DNA of 64,000 bases from Curvibacter sp. CHRR-16 (GCF_018474005.1 NZ_JAHCSH010000007.1:1-64000); one strand, 5' to 3'; shown: positions 19,580 to 29,392, counted from the stretch's first letter. Notes: generated by a model from the letters alone, not told the origin. Numbers and translations: made by a program.

Positions 19580-20653
19580 ATGAAAATCGCAATTTTGCCG
19601 GGTGACGGCATTGGTACAGAAATCATGGCCGAGGCGGTCAAGGTGCTCAAGGCGCTGAACCTGCCGCTGGAAATGGAAACCGCCTTGGTAGGCGGCGCTG
19701 CCTACGAGGCGCACGGCCACCCCCTGCCCGAGTCCACCCTGAACCTGGCCAAGTCGGCCGACGCCGTGCTGTTTGGCGCGGTGGGCGACTGGAAATACGA
19801 CAAGCTGGAGCGCCACCTGCGACCCGAGCAAGCCATTTTGGGCCTGCGCAAGCACATGGGCCTGTTTGCCAACTTCCGCCCCGCCATTTGCTACGAGCAG
19901 CTGGTGGGTGCTTCCAGCCTCAAGCCGGAGCTGATTGCGGGCTTGGACATCCTCATCATCCGCGAGCTGACGGGCGATATTTACTTTGGCACCCCACGCG
20001 GTCGCCGCACAGCCACCGACGGCCTGTTCCCCGGCACCGAGGAAGCGTTTGACACCATGCGCTACAGCCGCCCCGAGATTGAGCGCATTGCCCACGTGGC
20101 CTTCCAAGCCGCCCGCAAGCGCAACAAAAAAGTGACCAGCGTGGACAAGAACAACGTGCTGGAAACCTCGCAACTGTGGAAAGACGTGATGGTCGAAATC
20201 GGCCAGCAGTACCCCGATGTGGAGCTGGAGCACATGCTGGTGGACAACGCCGCCATGCAACTGGTCAAAGCGCCCAAGAAGTTCGACGTGCTGGTGACTG
20301 GCAATATGTTTGGCGACATCCTGAGCGATGAAGCCTCCATGCTGACAGGCTCCATTGGCATGCTGCCCAGCGCCAGTCTGAACAGCAAAAACCAAGGCCT
20401 GTACGAGCCCAGCCACGGCAGCGCACCGGACATCGCAGGCAAAGGCATTGCCAACCCACTGGCCACCATCCTGTCCGCCGCCATGATGCTGCGCTTTAGC
20501 CTGAACCAAGAGGCTGCCGCCCAGCGCATCGAAGCCGCTGTGCAAACGGTGCTGCAACAAGGCCTGCGCACCGCCGACATCTACAGCGAAGGCACCACCA
20601 AAGTCAGCACCAGCCAGATGGGTGATGCGGTGGTGAAAGCGCTAGCAGCCTGA
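19580..20653 (+). CDS. leuB: 3-isopropylmalate dehydrogenase
   Basis: This 357-residue NAD-dependent enzyme oxidises and decarboxylates 3-isopropylmalate, the third step specific to leucine synthesis. It opens with [20 protein letters not shown], keeps the substrate arginines and the metal-site aspartates ([29 protein letters not shown]), and has the NAD-specificity loop [17 protein letters not shown]. The ATG at 19580 gives the usual start; an in-frame GTG upstream would overlap leuD. It ends the leu operon and is followed by a terminator-like hairpin. Confidence 0.97.
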   Translation: MKIAILPGDGIGTEIMAEAVKVLKALNLPLEMETALVGGAAYEAHGHPLPESTLNLAKSADAVLFGAVGDWKYDKLERHLRPEQAILGLRKHMGLFANFRPAICYEQLVGASSLKPELIAGLDILIIRELTGDIYFGTPRGRRTATDGLFPGTEEAFDTMRYSRPEIERIAHVAFQAARKRNKKVTSVDKNNVLETSQLWKDVMVEIGQQYPDVELEHMLVDNAAMQLVKAPKKFDVLVTGNMFGDILSDEASMLTGSIGMLPSASLNSKNQGLYEPSHGSAPDIAGKGIANPLATILSAAMMLRFSLNQEAAAQRIEAAVQTVLQQGLRTADIYSEGTTKVSTSQMGDAVVKALAA

Positions 20654-20676
20654 AACTTTTAGGGTACTACCGTAAC

Positions 20677-20716
20677 AAGGCAGAATGCAGGCCCACAGGC
20701 TTGCTTCTGCCTTTCT
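20677..20716 (+). terminator. Hairpin terminator after leuB
   Basis: AAGGCAGAA (20677-20685) pairs perfectly with TTCTGCCTT (20705-20713), with partial inner pairing (GCAGGCC with GGC-TTGC), and a T-rich stretch follows. The macA start is only 13 bases further on, so the macA promoter must lie in or before this hairpin. Confidence 0.7.
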
Positions 20717-20728
20717 TGTATCTGCACC

Positions 20729-21922
20729 ATGAAACGTTGGTTCACACTCCCCAAAATCATTCTGGCCGTGGTCGTCATGGCCATCGCAGCGGTACTGCTG
20801 CAACGCTGGTTAGCCCCAGCCCCCAATGCGCCCCAAGTCAATACCTCTGCGGTGGACAAAGGCAATTTGGAAGAAACCGTGCTGGCCACTGGCACGTTTG
20901 CCGCCATCAAGCAGGTGAACGTGGGGGCCCGTGTATCGGGGCAGATCAAAACCCTGCGCGTGAAGCTGGGTGATGCGGTGAAAAAGGGGGATCTGATTGC
21001 CGAGATCGACTCCACCACCCAGGAAAACACGCTGCGCGACGCGCAGGCCTCGCTGCAAAGTGCGCAAGCTGTGCTCAAGGTCAAGCAAACCACGCTGCGT
21101 CAAGCAGAACTCACCGCCAAACGCCAACGCGATCTGCTAGCGGCACAAGCAGGAACCCAGGCCGATGTAGAGACAGCCGAAGCCGCGCTGGACACGGCTA
21201 GGGCCGAATTGACCGCGCAAGAAGCCACAGTCCAGCAAGCGCGCATTACCGTGGACACGGCGCAAGCCAACTTGGCCTACTGCACCATCACCGCGCCCAT
21301 GGATGGCACCATCGTGGCGGTAGCGATTGAACAGGGACAGACCGTCAACGCCAACCAGTCCTCACCCACCATCGTCAAACTGGCGCAACTGGGCACCATG
21401 CTCATCAAAGCCAAAATTTCAGAAGCCGACATTCCCCGCGTAAAGCCGGGCATGCGAGCCACCTTCTCCCTGCTGGGCGACCCCGATAAGCAATGGAACA
21501 CCAAGGTCTACGCCATAGAACCGGGCGACACCACCACCACCGATACCAGCACCACCACGACCAGTAGCTCCTCCAGTAGTTCTGCCATCTACTACAACGC
21601 ACTCTTCCAAGTAGCCAACCCCGAACAAGACTTGCGCATCAACATGACCGCGCAAATAAGCATTGTTCTGGCCGAAGCCAAGGAGTCCCTGCTCATACCC
21701 AGCACGGCACTGGGCAAACCGCTTGGCAATGGGTGGTATGAGGTGAAAGTACAGACCAACGACCAGCAGCTGCAAATGCGCAAAGTGCGTATTGGCCTGA
21801 ACAACCGAGTGCGCGCCCAAGTGTTGGAAGGCCTGCAGGCGGGCGAGAGGGTCGTCACGAGCGAAGCCAAGGCGGGTAACAAAAGCACTAACCAACGCGG
21901 CGGCCCACCCGGATTCTTCTGA
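20729..21922 (+). CDS. macA: MacA-like periplasmic adaptor (membrane fusion protein)
   Basis: This 397-residue protein has one N-terminal membrane anchor (IILAVVVMAIAAVLLQRWL), a lipoyl/barrel-sandwich domain (ATGTFAAIKQVNVGARVSGQIKTLRVKLGD in pieces), a long alpha-helical hairpin rich in Ala/Gln/Lys (residues about 95-185), and beta-barrel and membrane-proximal domains. It would join the inner-membrane ATPase MacB to an outer-membrane channel for export of macrolides, peptides or other amphiphiles. A Thr/Ser-rich loop (about residues 266-285) is an unusual insertion. macB follows after 2 bases. Confidence 0.9.
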   Translation: MKRWFTLPKIILAVVVMAIAAVLLQRWLAPAPNAPQVNTSAVDKGNLEETVLATGTFAAIKQVNVGARVSGQIKTLRVKLGDAVKKGDLIAEIDSTTQENTLRDAQASLQSAQAVLKVKQTTLRQAELTAKRQRDLLAAQAGTQADVETAEAALDTARAELTAQEATVQQARITVDTAQANLAYCTITAPMDGTIVAVAIEQGQTVNANQSSPTIVKLAQLGTMLIKAKISEADIPRVKPGMRATFSLLGDPDKQWNTKVYAIEPGDTTTTDTSTTTTSSSSSSSAIYYNALFQVANPEQDLRINMTAQISIVLAEAKESLLIPSTALGKPLGNGWYEVKVQTNDQQLQMRKVRIGLNNRVRAQVLEGLQAGERVVTSEAKAGNKSTNQRGGPPGFF

Positions 21923-21924
21923 GC

Positions 21925-23916
21925 ATGAGCGATCTTCTCGTCTTATCCGACCTGTGGCGTGAATTCCCCGCAGGCGACAGCACCGTGGCGGTGCTGCGCG
22001 AAGTGAACCTGACCATACGCGCAGGGGAAATGGTGGCCATCATGGGGCCATCGGGTTCGGGCAAATCCACGCTCATGAACATTCTGGGCTGCTTGGACAA
22101 ACCCAACCGTGGCACCTACCGCGTCGCGGGCAAAAACACGGCGGACATGCAGCCCGATGAGCTGGCACAACTGCGGCGTGAATACTTTGGCTTCATCTTC
22201 CAGCGTTACCAACTATTGGGCGATATGACGGCTTTGGGCAATGTGGAAATGCCTGCCATTTACGCTGGCTTATCCGCACCCAATCGCCACGCGCGTGCCA
22301 AAGCCTTGCTGGAGCGCTTGGGTTTGGGCGAACGCCTAGGGCACCGCCCAGGCCAACTATCAGGGGGGCAGCAACAGCGGGTATCGATTGCCCGTGCCTT
22401 GATGAATGGCGGCAAGGTCATCCTGGCTGATGAGCCCACAGGCGCGCTCGACCAAGCCAGTGGCCGGGAAGTCATGACCATTTTGAAAGAGCTGCATGCG
22501 CAGGGCCACACCATTATTTTGGTCACGCACGATGCGCATGTAGCGCAGCACGCTGATCGCATCATCGAGATTCGCGATGGCCGCATCGTGGCCGATCAAC
22601 GCAAGGAATCGAGCACTACCACAGCCACAGCGATCCGCACACCCGACACATCTCCGCCACCTGCACAGGGTAGTGCCCCCCGCCCTTGGTGGCAGCACTG
22701 GGGAAACTGGTGGCAATCCCAAGCCTTACTGGAAGCAGCACAGATGGCAGTGCGCGCCATGCTGGGCCACAAGTTGCGCACCCTGCTCACCATGCTGGGC
22801 ATCATCATTGGCATCGCCTCGGTGGTGTCGGTGGTGGGCTTGGGAGAAGGCTCCAAGCAAAAAGTGCTCTCCAACATCAGCTCCTTGGGCACCAACACCA
22901 TCAGCATCATGCCAGGCAAAGGCTTTGGCGACCGCACGGCAGGGCGCATCCGCACCCTGCGCAATCGCGATGCCATCGCCATACGCCAGCTGGACTATGT
23001 AGACAGCGTGACCCCGGTAGTCACCATCAGCAGTGGTCTGCGCTACCGCGATACCGATGTATCGGCTTCCATCAGTGGCGTGGGTGAAGACTTTTTCCGT
23101 GTGCGCGGCTACACCTTGGAGCAAGGCCAAGGCTTCTCTACCGAATCGGTGCGCCGCCAAATGCTGGAGGCCGTCATCGACAGCAATACCTACAAAAGCC
23201 TCTTTCCTTACGGCGACGAGGCTTTGGGTCAAGTGATTGTGGTGGACACAGTGCCCGTGGTCATCGTGGGTGTCACCGCCCCCAAAAGCAGCCCCATGGG
23301 TAACGATGACTCGCTCAACATCTGGGTGCCCTACACCACGGCCATGTCGCGCATGACAGGGCGCGACTACCTGAGCAGCATCACGGTGCGCATCAACAGC
23401 AAGGCATCCAGCGCTGCCGCTGAACAAGGCATTTACGATCTGCTGGCACAACGGCACGGCAAGGTGGACTTTTTCTTGATGAACAGCGATAGCATTCGCC
23501 AAACCATCGAAGAGACTTCGATGACCATCACTTTGCTCATCTCCGCCATTGCCTTCATTTCCTTGCTGGTGGGTGGCATTGGAGTGATGAACATCATGCT
23601 GGTGTCGGTGACCGAACGAACCGGCGAAATTGGCATTCGCATGGCAGTGGGTGCACGGCAAAGCGATATCCTGCGTCAGTTCCTCATTGAAGCCACGCTG
23701 GTGTGCATCATCGGCGGCACCATGGGCCTGCTGTTGGCCTTGGGTGCTGGACTGGCGTTCGCCTATTTCTCGAGCAACAATTTCAGCATGGTGATTTCCA
23801 CCACCGCAGTGGCAGGAGCTCTGGGCGTTTCCACAGCAATTGGAATGATTTTTGGCCTACTGCCAGCCCGCAGTGCCGCCAAACTCGACCCAGTCGAAGC
23901 CCTCGCTAGGCCTTGA
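21925..23916 (+). CDS. macB: MacB-like ABC exporter (ATPase-permease fusion)
   Basis: This 663-residue protein is an N-terminal ABC ATPase (Walker A GPSGSGKST, signature LSGGQQQR, Walker B VILADEPTGALD, H-loop LVTHD) fused to a four-helix FtsX/MacB permease. Its first helix is near residue 285, the large periplasmic domain follows, and the last three helices follow VGGIGVMNIMLVSVTERTGEIGIRMAVGA. It works with MacA as a mechanotransmission exporter. No outer-membrane partner is next to it; the nearest candidate is the NodT-type gene at 31549. The substrate cannot be told. Confidence 0.93.
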   Translation: MSDLLVLSDLWREFPAGDSTVAVLREVNLTIRAGEMVAIMGPSGSGKSTLMNILGCLDKPNRGTYRVAGKNTADMQPDELAQLRREYFGFIFQRYQLLGDMTALGNVEMPAIYAGLSAPNRHARAKALLERLGLGERLGHRPGQLSGGQQQRVSIARALMNGGKVILADEPTGALDQASGREVMTILKELHAQGHTIILVTHDAHVAQHADRIIEIRDGRIVADQRKESSTTTATAIRTPDTSPPPAQGSAPRPWWQHWGNWWQSQALLEAAQMAVRAMLGHKLRTLLTMLGIIIGIASVVSVVGLGEGSKQKVLSNISSLGTNTISIMPGKGFGDRTAGRIRTLRNRDAIAIRQLDYVDSVTPVVTISSGLRYRDTDVSASISGVGEDFFRVRGYTLEQGQGFSTESVRRQMLEAVIDSNTYKSLFPYGDEALGQVIVVDTVPVVIVGVTAPKSSPMGNDDSLNIWVPYTTAMSRMTGRDYLSSITVRINSKASSAAAEQGIYDLLAQRHGKVDFFLMNSDSIRQTIEETSMTITLLISAIAFISLLVGGIGVMNIMLVSVTERTGEIGIRMAVGARQSDILRQFLIEATLVCIIGGTMGLLLALGAGLAFAYFSSNNFSMVISTTAVAGALGVSTAIGMIFGLLPARSAAKLDPVEALARP

Positions 23917-23953
23917 TGCATGGGGGCCGAGAGGCGTTTTGCGAATCCCCCGC

Positions 23954-23959
23954 TACAAT
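23954..23959 (+). promoter_or_regulatory. Candidate -10 box before the asd leader
   Basis: TACAAT lies seven bases before the ATG of the short leader ORF, which would place the transcription start at or near that ATG. No good -35 is visible, so this is a weak call. Confidence 0.35.
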
Positions 23960-23965
23960 GGGGGC

Positions 23966-24067
23966 ATGTTTGCCGTGAGCCCCCTCTCCCCTAAGACCAG
24001 CAAAATAGCTTGCTTGGCTGTGGCTCAGTGCGCAACCATCTCCAAAACCACGACGATTAAGGGCTAG
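23966..24067 (+). promoter_or_regulatory. Thr/Ile-rich leader ORF and hairpin before asd (candidate attenuator)
   Basis: A 33-codon ORF ends in CATISKTTTIKG before a TAG, so consecutive Thr-Thr-Thr-Ile codons (24047-24058) lie close to the stop. These codons overlap CACGACGA (24049-24056), which pairs perfectly with TCGTCGTG (24079-24086). Asd makes the precursor of Thr, Ile, Met and Lys. A cluster of regulatory codons inside the first strand of a hairpin is the hallmark of transcription attenuation. A five-T stretch lies at 24137-24141, but I see no strong hairpin directly before it, so the terminator part is not proven. Confidence 0.45.
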
Positions 24068-24160
24068 CTCAGCCTGGTTCGTCGTGCGCCCTCCCCGGCC
24101 AGACGAGCCGGGCAAGCAGGCCCCTTACGTGGACTGTTTTTAACTTGAAAGGGCGTTGAT

Positions 24161-25291
24161 ATGAGCAAGTTGGTAGGTTTGGTCGGCTGGCGTGGCATGG
24201 TCGGCTCTGTGTTGATGGATCGCATGGCCGCCGAGCGCGATTTCGATCTGATTGAACCGGTTTTCTTTTCCACTTCCAATGCAGGCGGCGCAGCCCCCGC
24301 AATGGCCAAAAACGAAACCAAGCTGCAAGATGCGCACGACATCAACGCCCTCAAGCGCTGCGACATCATCATCAGCTGCCAAGGCGGTGACTACACCACC
24401 GAAGTATTCCCCCAACTGCGCGCAGCAGGCTGGAATGGCCACTGGATTGACGCTGCATCGACCCTGCGCATGAAAGACGACGCTGTCATCGTGCTCGACC
24501 CCGTGAACCTGAATGTCATCAAAGACTCTCTGTCCAAAGGCGGCAAGAACTGGATTGGCGGCAACTGCACCGTGAGTTGTATGCTGATGGGCGTGGGTGC
24601 TTTGTACAAGGCCGGTCTGGTGGAGTGGATGTCCACCCAAACTTACCAAGCGGCGTCTGGTGGTGGTGCGCAGCACATGCGCGAACTGCTGACCCAGTTC
24701 GGCACCCTCAACAGCGAAGTCAAAGCCTTGCTGGACGACCCCAAGAGCGCCATTTTGGAAATCGATCGCAAGATCATCGCCAAACAACGCAGTCTGAGCG
24801 CCGCTGAAACCGCCAACTTCGGTGTGCCACTGGGTGGCTCTTTGATCCCTTGGATCGACAAGGACATGGGCAATGGCGTGAGCCGCGAAGAATGGAAGGG
24901 CATGGCCGAGACCAACAAGATCCTGGGCCAAGGCGAAGGCTTTAACAGTGCAGCCATTCCAGTGGATGGTTTCTGCGTGCGCATCGGCGCCATGCGCTGC
25001 CACAGCCAAGCATTGACCTTCAAGCTCAAAAAAGACGTGCCCGTGGCTGATATCGAAGCCATGATCGCCGCCGACAACCAGTGGGTCAAAGTGGTGCCCA
25101 ATACCCGTGAGGCCACCGTCCAAGACCTGACACCTGTAGCAGTCACTGGCACTCTGACAATCCCCGTTGGTCGTGTACGCAAAATGGCCATGGGCCCTGA
25201 GTACGTTGGTGCCTTCACCATCGGCGACCAGTTGCTGTGGGGGGCCGCTGAACCCCTGCGCCGCATGTTGCGCATTTTGTTGGACGCGTAA
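24161..25291 (+). CDS. asd: Aspartate-semialdehyde dehydrogenase
   Basis: This 376-residue enzyme reduces aspartyl phosphate to aspartate semialdehyde, the branch point to lysine/diaminopimelate, threonine, isoleucine and methionine. It is of the Gram-negative E. coli type: [18 protein letters not shown] at the start, catalytic cysteine in [12 protein letters not shown], and [17 protein letters not shown] with the catalytic histidine. A TTGAAAGGG Shine-Dalgarno precedes the ATG. It sits between macB and fimV, with a 244-base leader that contains a possible attenuator. Confidence 0.97.
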   Translation: MSKLVGLVGWRGMVGSVLMDRMAAERDFDLIEPVFFSTSNAGGAAPAMAKNETKLQDAHDINALKRCDIIISCQGGDYTTEVFPQLRAAGWNGHWIDAASTLRMKDDAVIVLDPVNLNVIKDSLSKGGKNWIGGNCTVSCMLMGVGALYKAGLVEWMSTQTYQAASGGGAQHMRELLTQFGTLNSEVKALLDDPKSAILEIDRKIIAKQRSLSAAETANFGVPLGGSLIPWIDKDMGNGVSREEWKGMAETNKILGQGEGFNSAAIPVDGFCVRIGAMRCHSQALTFKLKKDVPVADIEAMIAADNQWVKVVPNTREATVQDLTPVAVTGTLTIPVGRVRKMAMGPEYVGAFTIGDQLLWGAAEPLRRMLRILLDA

Positions 25292-25307
25292 TCTGGCACA
25301 TCCCTAA

Positions 25308-25348
25308 CCGTGCTTGTGCGTTGTCACAGGACAACATTGCAAGCACGG
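25308..25348. terminator. Long hairpin after asd
   Basis: CCGTGCTTG (25308-25316) pairs with CAAGCACGG (25340-25348), and inside it TTGTC pairs with GACAA around a four-base loop. It starts 17 bases after the asd stop. No T run follows, so it may be an RNA-stabilising 3' structure or a factor-dependent terminator. Confidence 0.5.
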
Positions 25349-25389
25349 CACACCAACAATCCCCGCCTTGCCAGACATAAAGTCCTGCC

Positions 25390-25406
25390 TTAGCTTGTCA
25401 AGCTAA
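25390..25406. repeat. Short perfect hairpin TTAGCTT-GTC-AAGCTAA in the asd-fimV gap
   Basis: Seven-base perfect arms flank a three-base loop, about 100 bases before the fimV start. It could be an operator or a small RNA hairpin. Nothing else in the gap decides between these. Confidence 0.35.
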
Positions 25407-25506
25407 AACATTGCTGTTATGGTACTTTTGGTATGTATTTACTCAAGCCCCGGAGCATCTATGCGCCATTTAATCCACAGGCTTGAGGCTGTCGGAGGCT
25501 TTTAAA

Positions 25507-27894
25507 TTGAATTCCATGTCCCCTCGTTGGCAAAAAAGTGCTGTCGCCATCGCGACTTTCATGGTTCTGGGCCTTCCCAATGCGCATGCACTGTCTTTGG
25601 GCAGATTGACCGTGCTTTCTGGCTTGGGCGAACCTCTGCGCGCAGAGATTGACATCGCAGAACTCAGTCCCGAAGAAGCCGAAACCCTCAAGGTAGGGCC
25701 AGCTTCTCCCAACGCATTTGTTGCTGCAGGCATGGAATACAACCCAGCCATGACCAACTTGCAGGTTTCCTTGCAACGCAAGGCAGATGGCAAACCATAC
25801 TTGCGGCTGAGCAGCGACAAAATGGTCAACGAACCTTTTGTGGATTTGTTGCTGGAAACTACTTGGGCCTCTGGGCGCATCGTCAGAGACTATGTGATGC
25901 TGTTTGACCCCCCGCATCTGCGAGCCAATGCTGCACCAACCTTGGCACAAGCCACCACCGCTGCACCCCCTGCAACAAGCAGTGCAGGTGCAGCCAAAGA
26001 CAACGGCAAGCCCAACAACAGCACCGCCAACGCCAGTGCGACAGCACGTGCAAATACCAACAGCAAACCAGCTACAGCCAAGAGCCCTACCGCATCTGAT
26101 ACGCCACCAGTCAATAGCAAATCGGCCCCTGCCAGCAGCGGTGATGCGGTGACGGTAAAAAATGGTGACACGGCCATCAAGATTGCCGAACGAACCAAGG
26201 CTGATGGTGTTTCTTTGGATCAAATGTTGGTTGCACTGTTGCAAACCAATCCCAATGCCTTTGTTGCATCCAACCTCAACCGTTTGCGCAGTGGCGCTGT
26301 ACTGAACATTCCCAGCAGTGAAACCGCACAGTCTGTCAGTCCTGCTGAAGCCCGCAAAATTGTGGTGGCGCACAGCAAGGACTTCGACAGCTACCGCCAA
26401 GGTGTGGCAGCCAAGGCTTCCGAGGTTGCTACGGAGTCTGCTGGGCGCGAAGCTTCCGGCACTATCAAGTCGCAAATAGAAGACAAAAAGTCAAACACGA
26501 CCCCCGACAAACTCACCTTGTCAAAAGGCTCTGTACAAACACAAGCAGCGGACAAAATTGCCAAAGAAAAAGAAAGCAAACAACTCAACGAACGCAATTC
26601 TGAGCTCAATAAAAACATTGAAGAGTTGAACAAAATCAGTGCTGCTGCAGGCACCTCTGCACCTGCCAAAGCACCAGCCCCCCCCACACCCGCTCCTGCA
26701 CCAGCGGTAACAGCAAGCCCAGCACCTGCCCCAGCTGAGCCACCTCCTGCGCCAGCGGCACCCCCTGCACCCGTTACCCCTGAGGCAGCTCCGACACCAC
26801 CCAAAGTAGTAGCGCCTCCTCCGCCCCCTCCTGCTGAGGAACCATCCCTTGTAGACACATTGCTAGAAGATCCATTGATCCCCGCTGCAGGCGCAGGTCT
26901 GCTGGCGTTGATCGGTGGCTATATTGCTTTTCGCATCCGCCAAAAAAAGAAAAGTGAGCAAGGCAATGACAGCTCCTTCCTAGAAAGCCGTCTTCAACCC
27001 GACTCCTTCTTTGGTTCCACTGGTGGTCAAAAAATTGACACCAACCAAGAGGCAGCAGCCTCGTCCATGGTTTATTCCCCCAGTCAATTAGATGCCGCTG
27101 ACGATGTGGATCCTGTGGCTGAAGCCGATGTGTATTTGGCCTATGGCCGTGACTTGCAGGCCGAAGAAATCCTCAAAGAAGCTGCACAAACCCAACCCGG
27201 CCGCATCGCCGTCTACACCAAACTGATGGATATTTATGCCAAACGCAAAGATGTCCAAAGCTTGGAAGCAACGGCTCGCGAATTGCTCAAGTACACAGGT
27301 CAACAAGGCGATGATTGGGCGCATGCCTGCAAACTGGGTCTGTCGGTGGACCCCAACAATCCGCTGTACCAAACCACCGATGTCGACACCATCGACATCG
27401 ATGTCCCCCCCGCACTTGACGCAGATGAAGGATTCAGCAGTACCAAAGGCAATACCGGCTCAGCGCCACTGAGCTCGGTGGATTTGGATTTGGATTTGGA
27501 CTTTTCACCTGAAACCGCCGCCAAGAGCAGCGCAGCCCCCAGCAACCAAGTGGAATTCACTATGGATGCGCCCGATATCCTCTTGGATGAACCGGAAGAA
27601 CCCAGCCCAGCATCAAACGATAGCAAGTCCACATCGCCAATCGAGTTGCCATCTACCTTCATGGATCTAGACATGGCCGGCATGTCGCTGGATCTGAACA
27701 GCGCGCCAGCCCCGTTGGCATCAGCACCAGACTCCGTGTCCGACAACCCACTGGAAACCAAACTGGCTTTGGCCGATGAATTCATGTCCATCGGCGATGA
27801 AGATGGTGCCCGCGCATTGATCGAAGAAGTGCTGGCGGAAGCCTCTGGGGATATGCGCAGCAAAGCCCAACAAGCGTTGGCCAACCTCAAGTAA
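25507..27894 (+). CDS. fimV: FimV-like pilus assembly / polar scaffold protein
   Basis: This protein of about 795 residues has the FimV plan: a signal peptide ending near NAHA, the N-terminal FimV domain (LSLGRLTVLSGLGEPLRAEIDIAELSPEE in pieces), a LysM peptidoglycan-binding domain (VKNGDTAIKIAERTKADGVSLDQML), a Pro/Ala-rich linker, one membrane helix (IPAAGAGLLALIGGYIAFRI), an acidic cytoplasmic part with a TPR-like region and the C-terminal DEFMSIGDEDGARALIEEVL motif. It supports polar localisation and type IV pili. I favour TTG at 25507, 8 bases after GGAGG; the ATG at 25516 is too far from it. Confidence 0.9.
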   Translation: MNSMSPRWQKSAVAIATFMVLGLPNAHALSLGRLTVLSGLGEPLRAEIDIAELSPEEAETLKVGPASPNAFVAAGMEYNPAMTNLQVSLQRKADGKPYLRLSSDKMVNEPFVDLLLETTWASGRIVRDYVMLFDPPHLRANAAPTLAQATTAAPPATSSAGAAKDNGKPNNSTANASATARANTNSKPATAKSPTASDTPPVNSKSAPASSGDAVTVKNGDTAIKIAERTKADGVSLDQMLVALLQTNPNAFVASNLNRLRSGAVLNIPSSETAQSVSPAEARKIVVAHSKDFDSYRQGVAAKASEVATESAGREASGTIKSQIEDKKSNTTPDKLTLSKGSVQTQAADKIAKEKESKQLNERNSELNKNIEELNKISAAAGTSAPAKAPAPPTPAPAPAVTASPAPAPAEPPPAPAAPPAPVTPEAAPTPPKVVAPPPPPPAEEPSLVDTLLEDPLIPAAGAGLLALIGGYIAFRIRQKKKSEQGNDSSFLESRLQPDSFFGSTGGQKIDTNQEAAASSMVYSPSQLDAADDVDPVAEADVYLAYGRDLQAEEILKEAAQTQPGRIAVYTKLMDIYAKRKDVQSLEATARELLKYTGQQGDDWAHACKLGLSVDPNNPLYQTTDVDTIDIDVPPALDADEGFSSTKGNTGSAPLSSVDLDLDLDFSPETAAKSSAAPSNQVEFTMDAPDILLDEPEEPSPASNDSKSTSPIELPSTFMDLDMAGMSLDLNSAPAPLASAPDSVSDNPLETKLALADEFMSIGDEDGARALIEEVLAEASGDMRSKAQQALANLK

Positions 27895-27900
27895 CACTGC

Positions 27901-28683
27901 GTGAGGGTTGCGTTAGGAGTTAGCTACCAAGGCCAGGCATACAGGGGTTGGCAAAGCCAACCCAATGTGCCGACGGTGCAAGATGCACTGGAAAAGGCTT
28001 TGGGTCGTTTCACATCCACCAAAATCGGTACCCTGTGCGCAGGGCGTACCGATGCGGGCGTGCACGCCCTGATGCAGGTGGTTCACTTCGATACCGACTG
28101 CGAACGCACTCCCTATTCGTGGATACGCGGCACGAATGCCAACTTGCCTCGGGACATAGCGGTGCAATGGGCCGTCATCACCAACGAAGGCTTTCATTGC
28201 CGTGCCAGCGCACTGTCTCGCCGCTATGCCTATGTGCTACTGGACTCTCCCATTCGCCCCAGCATGGAGCAAGGTCGAGTCGGCTGGACCTTCAATCCAC
28301 TGGACGCCGAAGCAATGCGCCAAGCAGCCCAACACTTGCTGGGTGAGCACGACTTCAGCTCTTTCCGGGCCGCCGAATGCCAAGCCATCAGCCCCATCAA
28401 AACCATGCTGGAAATCAGCATAGACAAACGCGGCGCCTACTGGCGGTTTGAGTTTGAAGCCAATGCCTTTTTGCACCACATGATCCGCAACATCATGGGG
28501 TGTTTGGTCATGATTGGCCAAGGCAAGCGCCCCCCCAGTTGGATGCTGGAGGTACTGCAAGCCCGTGACCGCAAAGTGGCAGCCCCCACCTTCTCCCCCG
28601 ATGGTTTGTACTTCCTAGGCCCGCGCTACGCCCCCGAATGGGACATGCCAGAGCGCACCCCGGCTTTTGACTACCTGCCATAA
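27901..28683 (+). CDS. truA: tRNA pseudouridine(38-40) synthase
   Basis: This 260-residue enzyme isomerises uridines 38-40 in the tRNA anticodon arm. The catalytic aspartate is in AGRTDAGVHALMQVVHF; RYAYVLLDSPIRPSMEQGRVGW and NAFLHHMIRNIMGCLV are also characteristic. The start is GTG, 6 bases after the fimV stop, with no other suitable start before VALGVSYQGQAYRGWQSQ. It continues the fimV-truA-trpF order typical of Burkholderiales. Confidence 0.95.
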   Translation: MRVALGVSYQGQAYRGWQSQPNVPTVQDALEKALGRFTSTKIGTLCAGRTDAGVHALMQVVHFDTDCERTPYSWIRGTNANLPRDIAVQWAVITNEGFHCRASALSRRYAYVLLDSPIRPSMEQGRVGWTFNPLDAEAMRQAAQHLLGEHDFSSFRAAECQAISPIKTMLEISIDKRGAYWRFEFEANAFLHHMIRNIMGCLVMIGQGKRPPSWMLEVLQARDRKVAAPTFSPDGLYFLGPRYAPEWDMPERTPAFDYLP

Positions 28684-28702
28684 AAACGCCAGAACACACA
28701 CC

Positions 28703-29392
28703 ATGACGCAGCGCACCCGTATCAAGATTTGTGGCTTGACCCGTGAAGCCGATGTGGACGCAGCAGTTGCGGCAGGGGCCGATGCACTGGGTTTTGTGCT
28801 CTACGCCAAAAGTCCCCGCGCAGTCAGTTTGGAGCGCGCCCAAAAATTGGTACGCCGCCTGCCACCCTTCGTCACTCCCGTACTGCTGTTTGTGAACGCC
28901 TCAGTGGATGAAGTACAACAAGCCCTGCAGGCGATACCCCACGCTTGTTTGCAATTCCACGGTGACGAAACACCAGCGGACTGCCAAGTGCTGACAAACC
29001 AGTACCGCCATCCCTTCATACGCGCAGCCCGTATTCCGTTGGGCGATGCGGCCAGCGGCTTTAACCTCGTACAATTTGCGCAAGATTATTCGCATGCACA
29101 AGCCATACTGCTCGACGCCTTGGTAGACGGGTACGGTGGCGGTGGAAAGACATTCAATTGGTCACTGCTTCCAACAAACGTGGACGCTCCCCTCGTCTTG
29201 AGTGGTGGGCTCACACCTGCAAACGTGGGCGATGGCATAGCCCAGCTCAAGCCACGCTGTAAAGCGCTGGCTGTGGACATCAGCTCGGGCGTAGAAGCCA
29301 CAGACGCTGATGGCAAACCCCTCAAAGGCATCAAAGATGCCAGCAAAATTCACCAATTCGTAGCTGCCGTTCGCGCTGCCGACGCCTTGTAA
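28703..29392 (+). CDS. trpF: Phosphoribosylanthranilate isomerase
   Basis: This 229-residue TIM barrel carries out the Amadori rearrangement of phosphoribosylanthranilate in tryptophan synthesis. Catalytic Cys and Asp are seen in KICGLTREADVDAAV and ILLDALVDGYGGGGKTFNW; the phosphate site is VLSGGLTPANVGDGI and AVDISSGVE. The ATG at 28703 gives the family start TRIKICG; an upstream in-frame start would overlap truA. It leads trpF-trpB-trpA. Confidence 0.96.
   Translation: MTQRTRIKICGLTREADVDAAVAAGADALGFVLYAKSPRAVSLERAQKLVRRLPPFVTPVLLFVNASVDEVQQALQAIPHACLQFHGDETPADCQVLTNQYRHPFIRAARIPLGDAASGFNLVQFAQDYSHAQAILLDALVDGYGGGGKTFNWSLLPTNVDAPLVLSGGLTPANVGDGIAQLKPRCKALAVDISSGVEATDADGKPLKGIKDASKIHQFVAAVRAADAL

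Noticed and set aside
21520-21590. Low-complexity ACC/AGC repeat inside macA as a phase-variable tract
   Set aside because: The triplet repeats keep the frame and are irregular (Thr/Ser codons mixed), so they look like a flexible loop and not a slippage switch.
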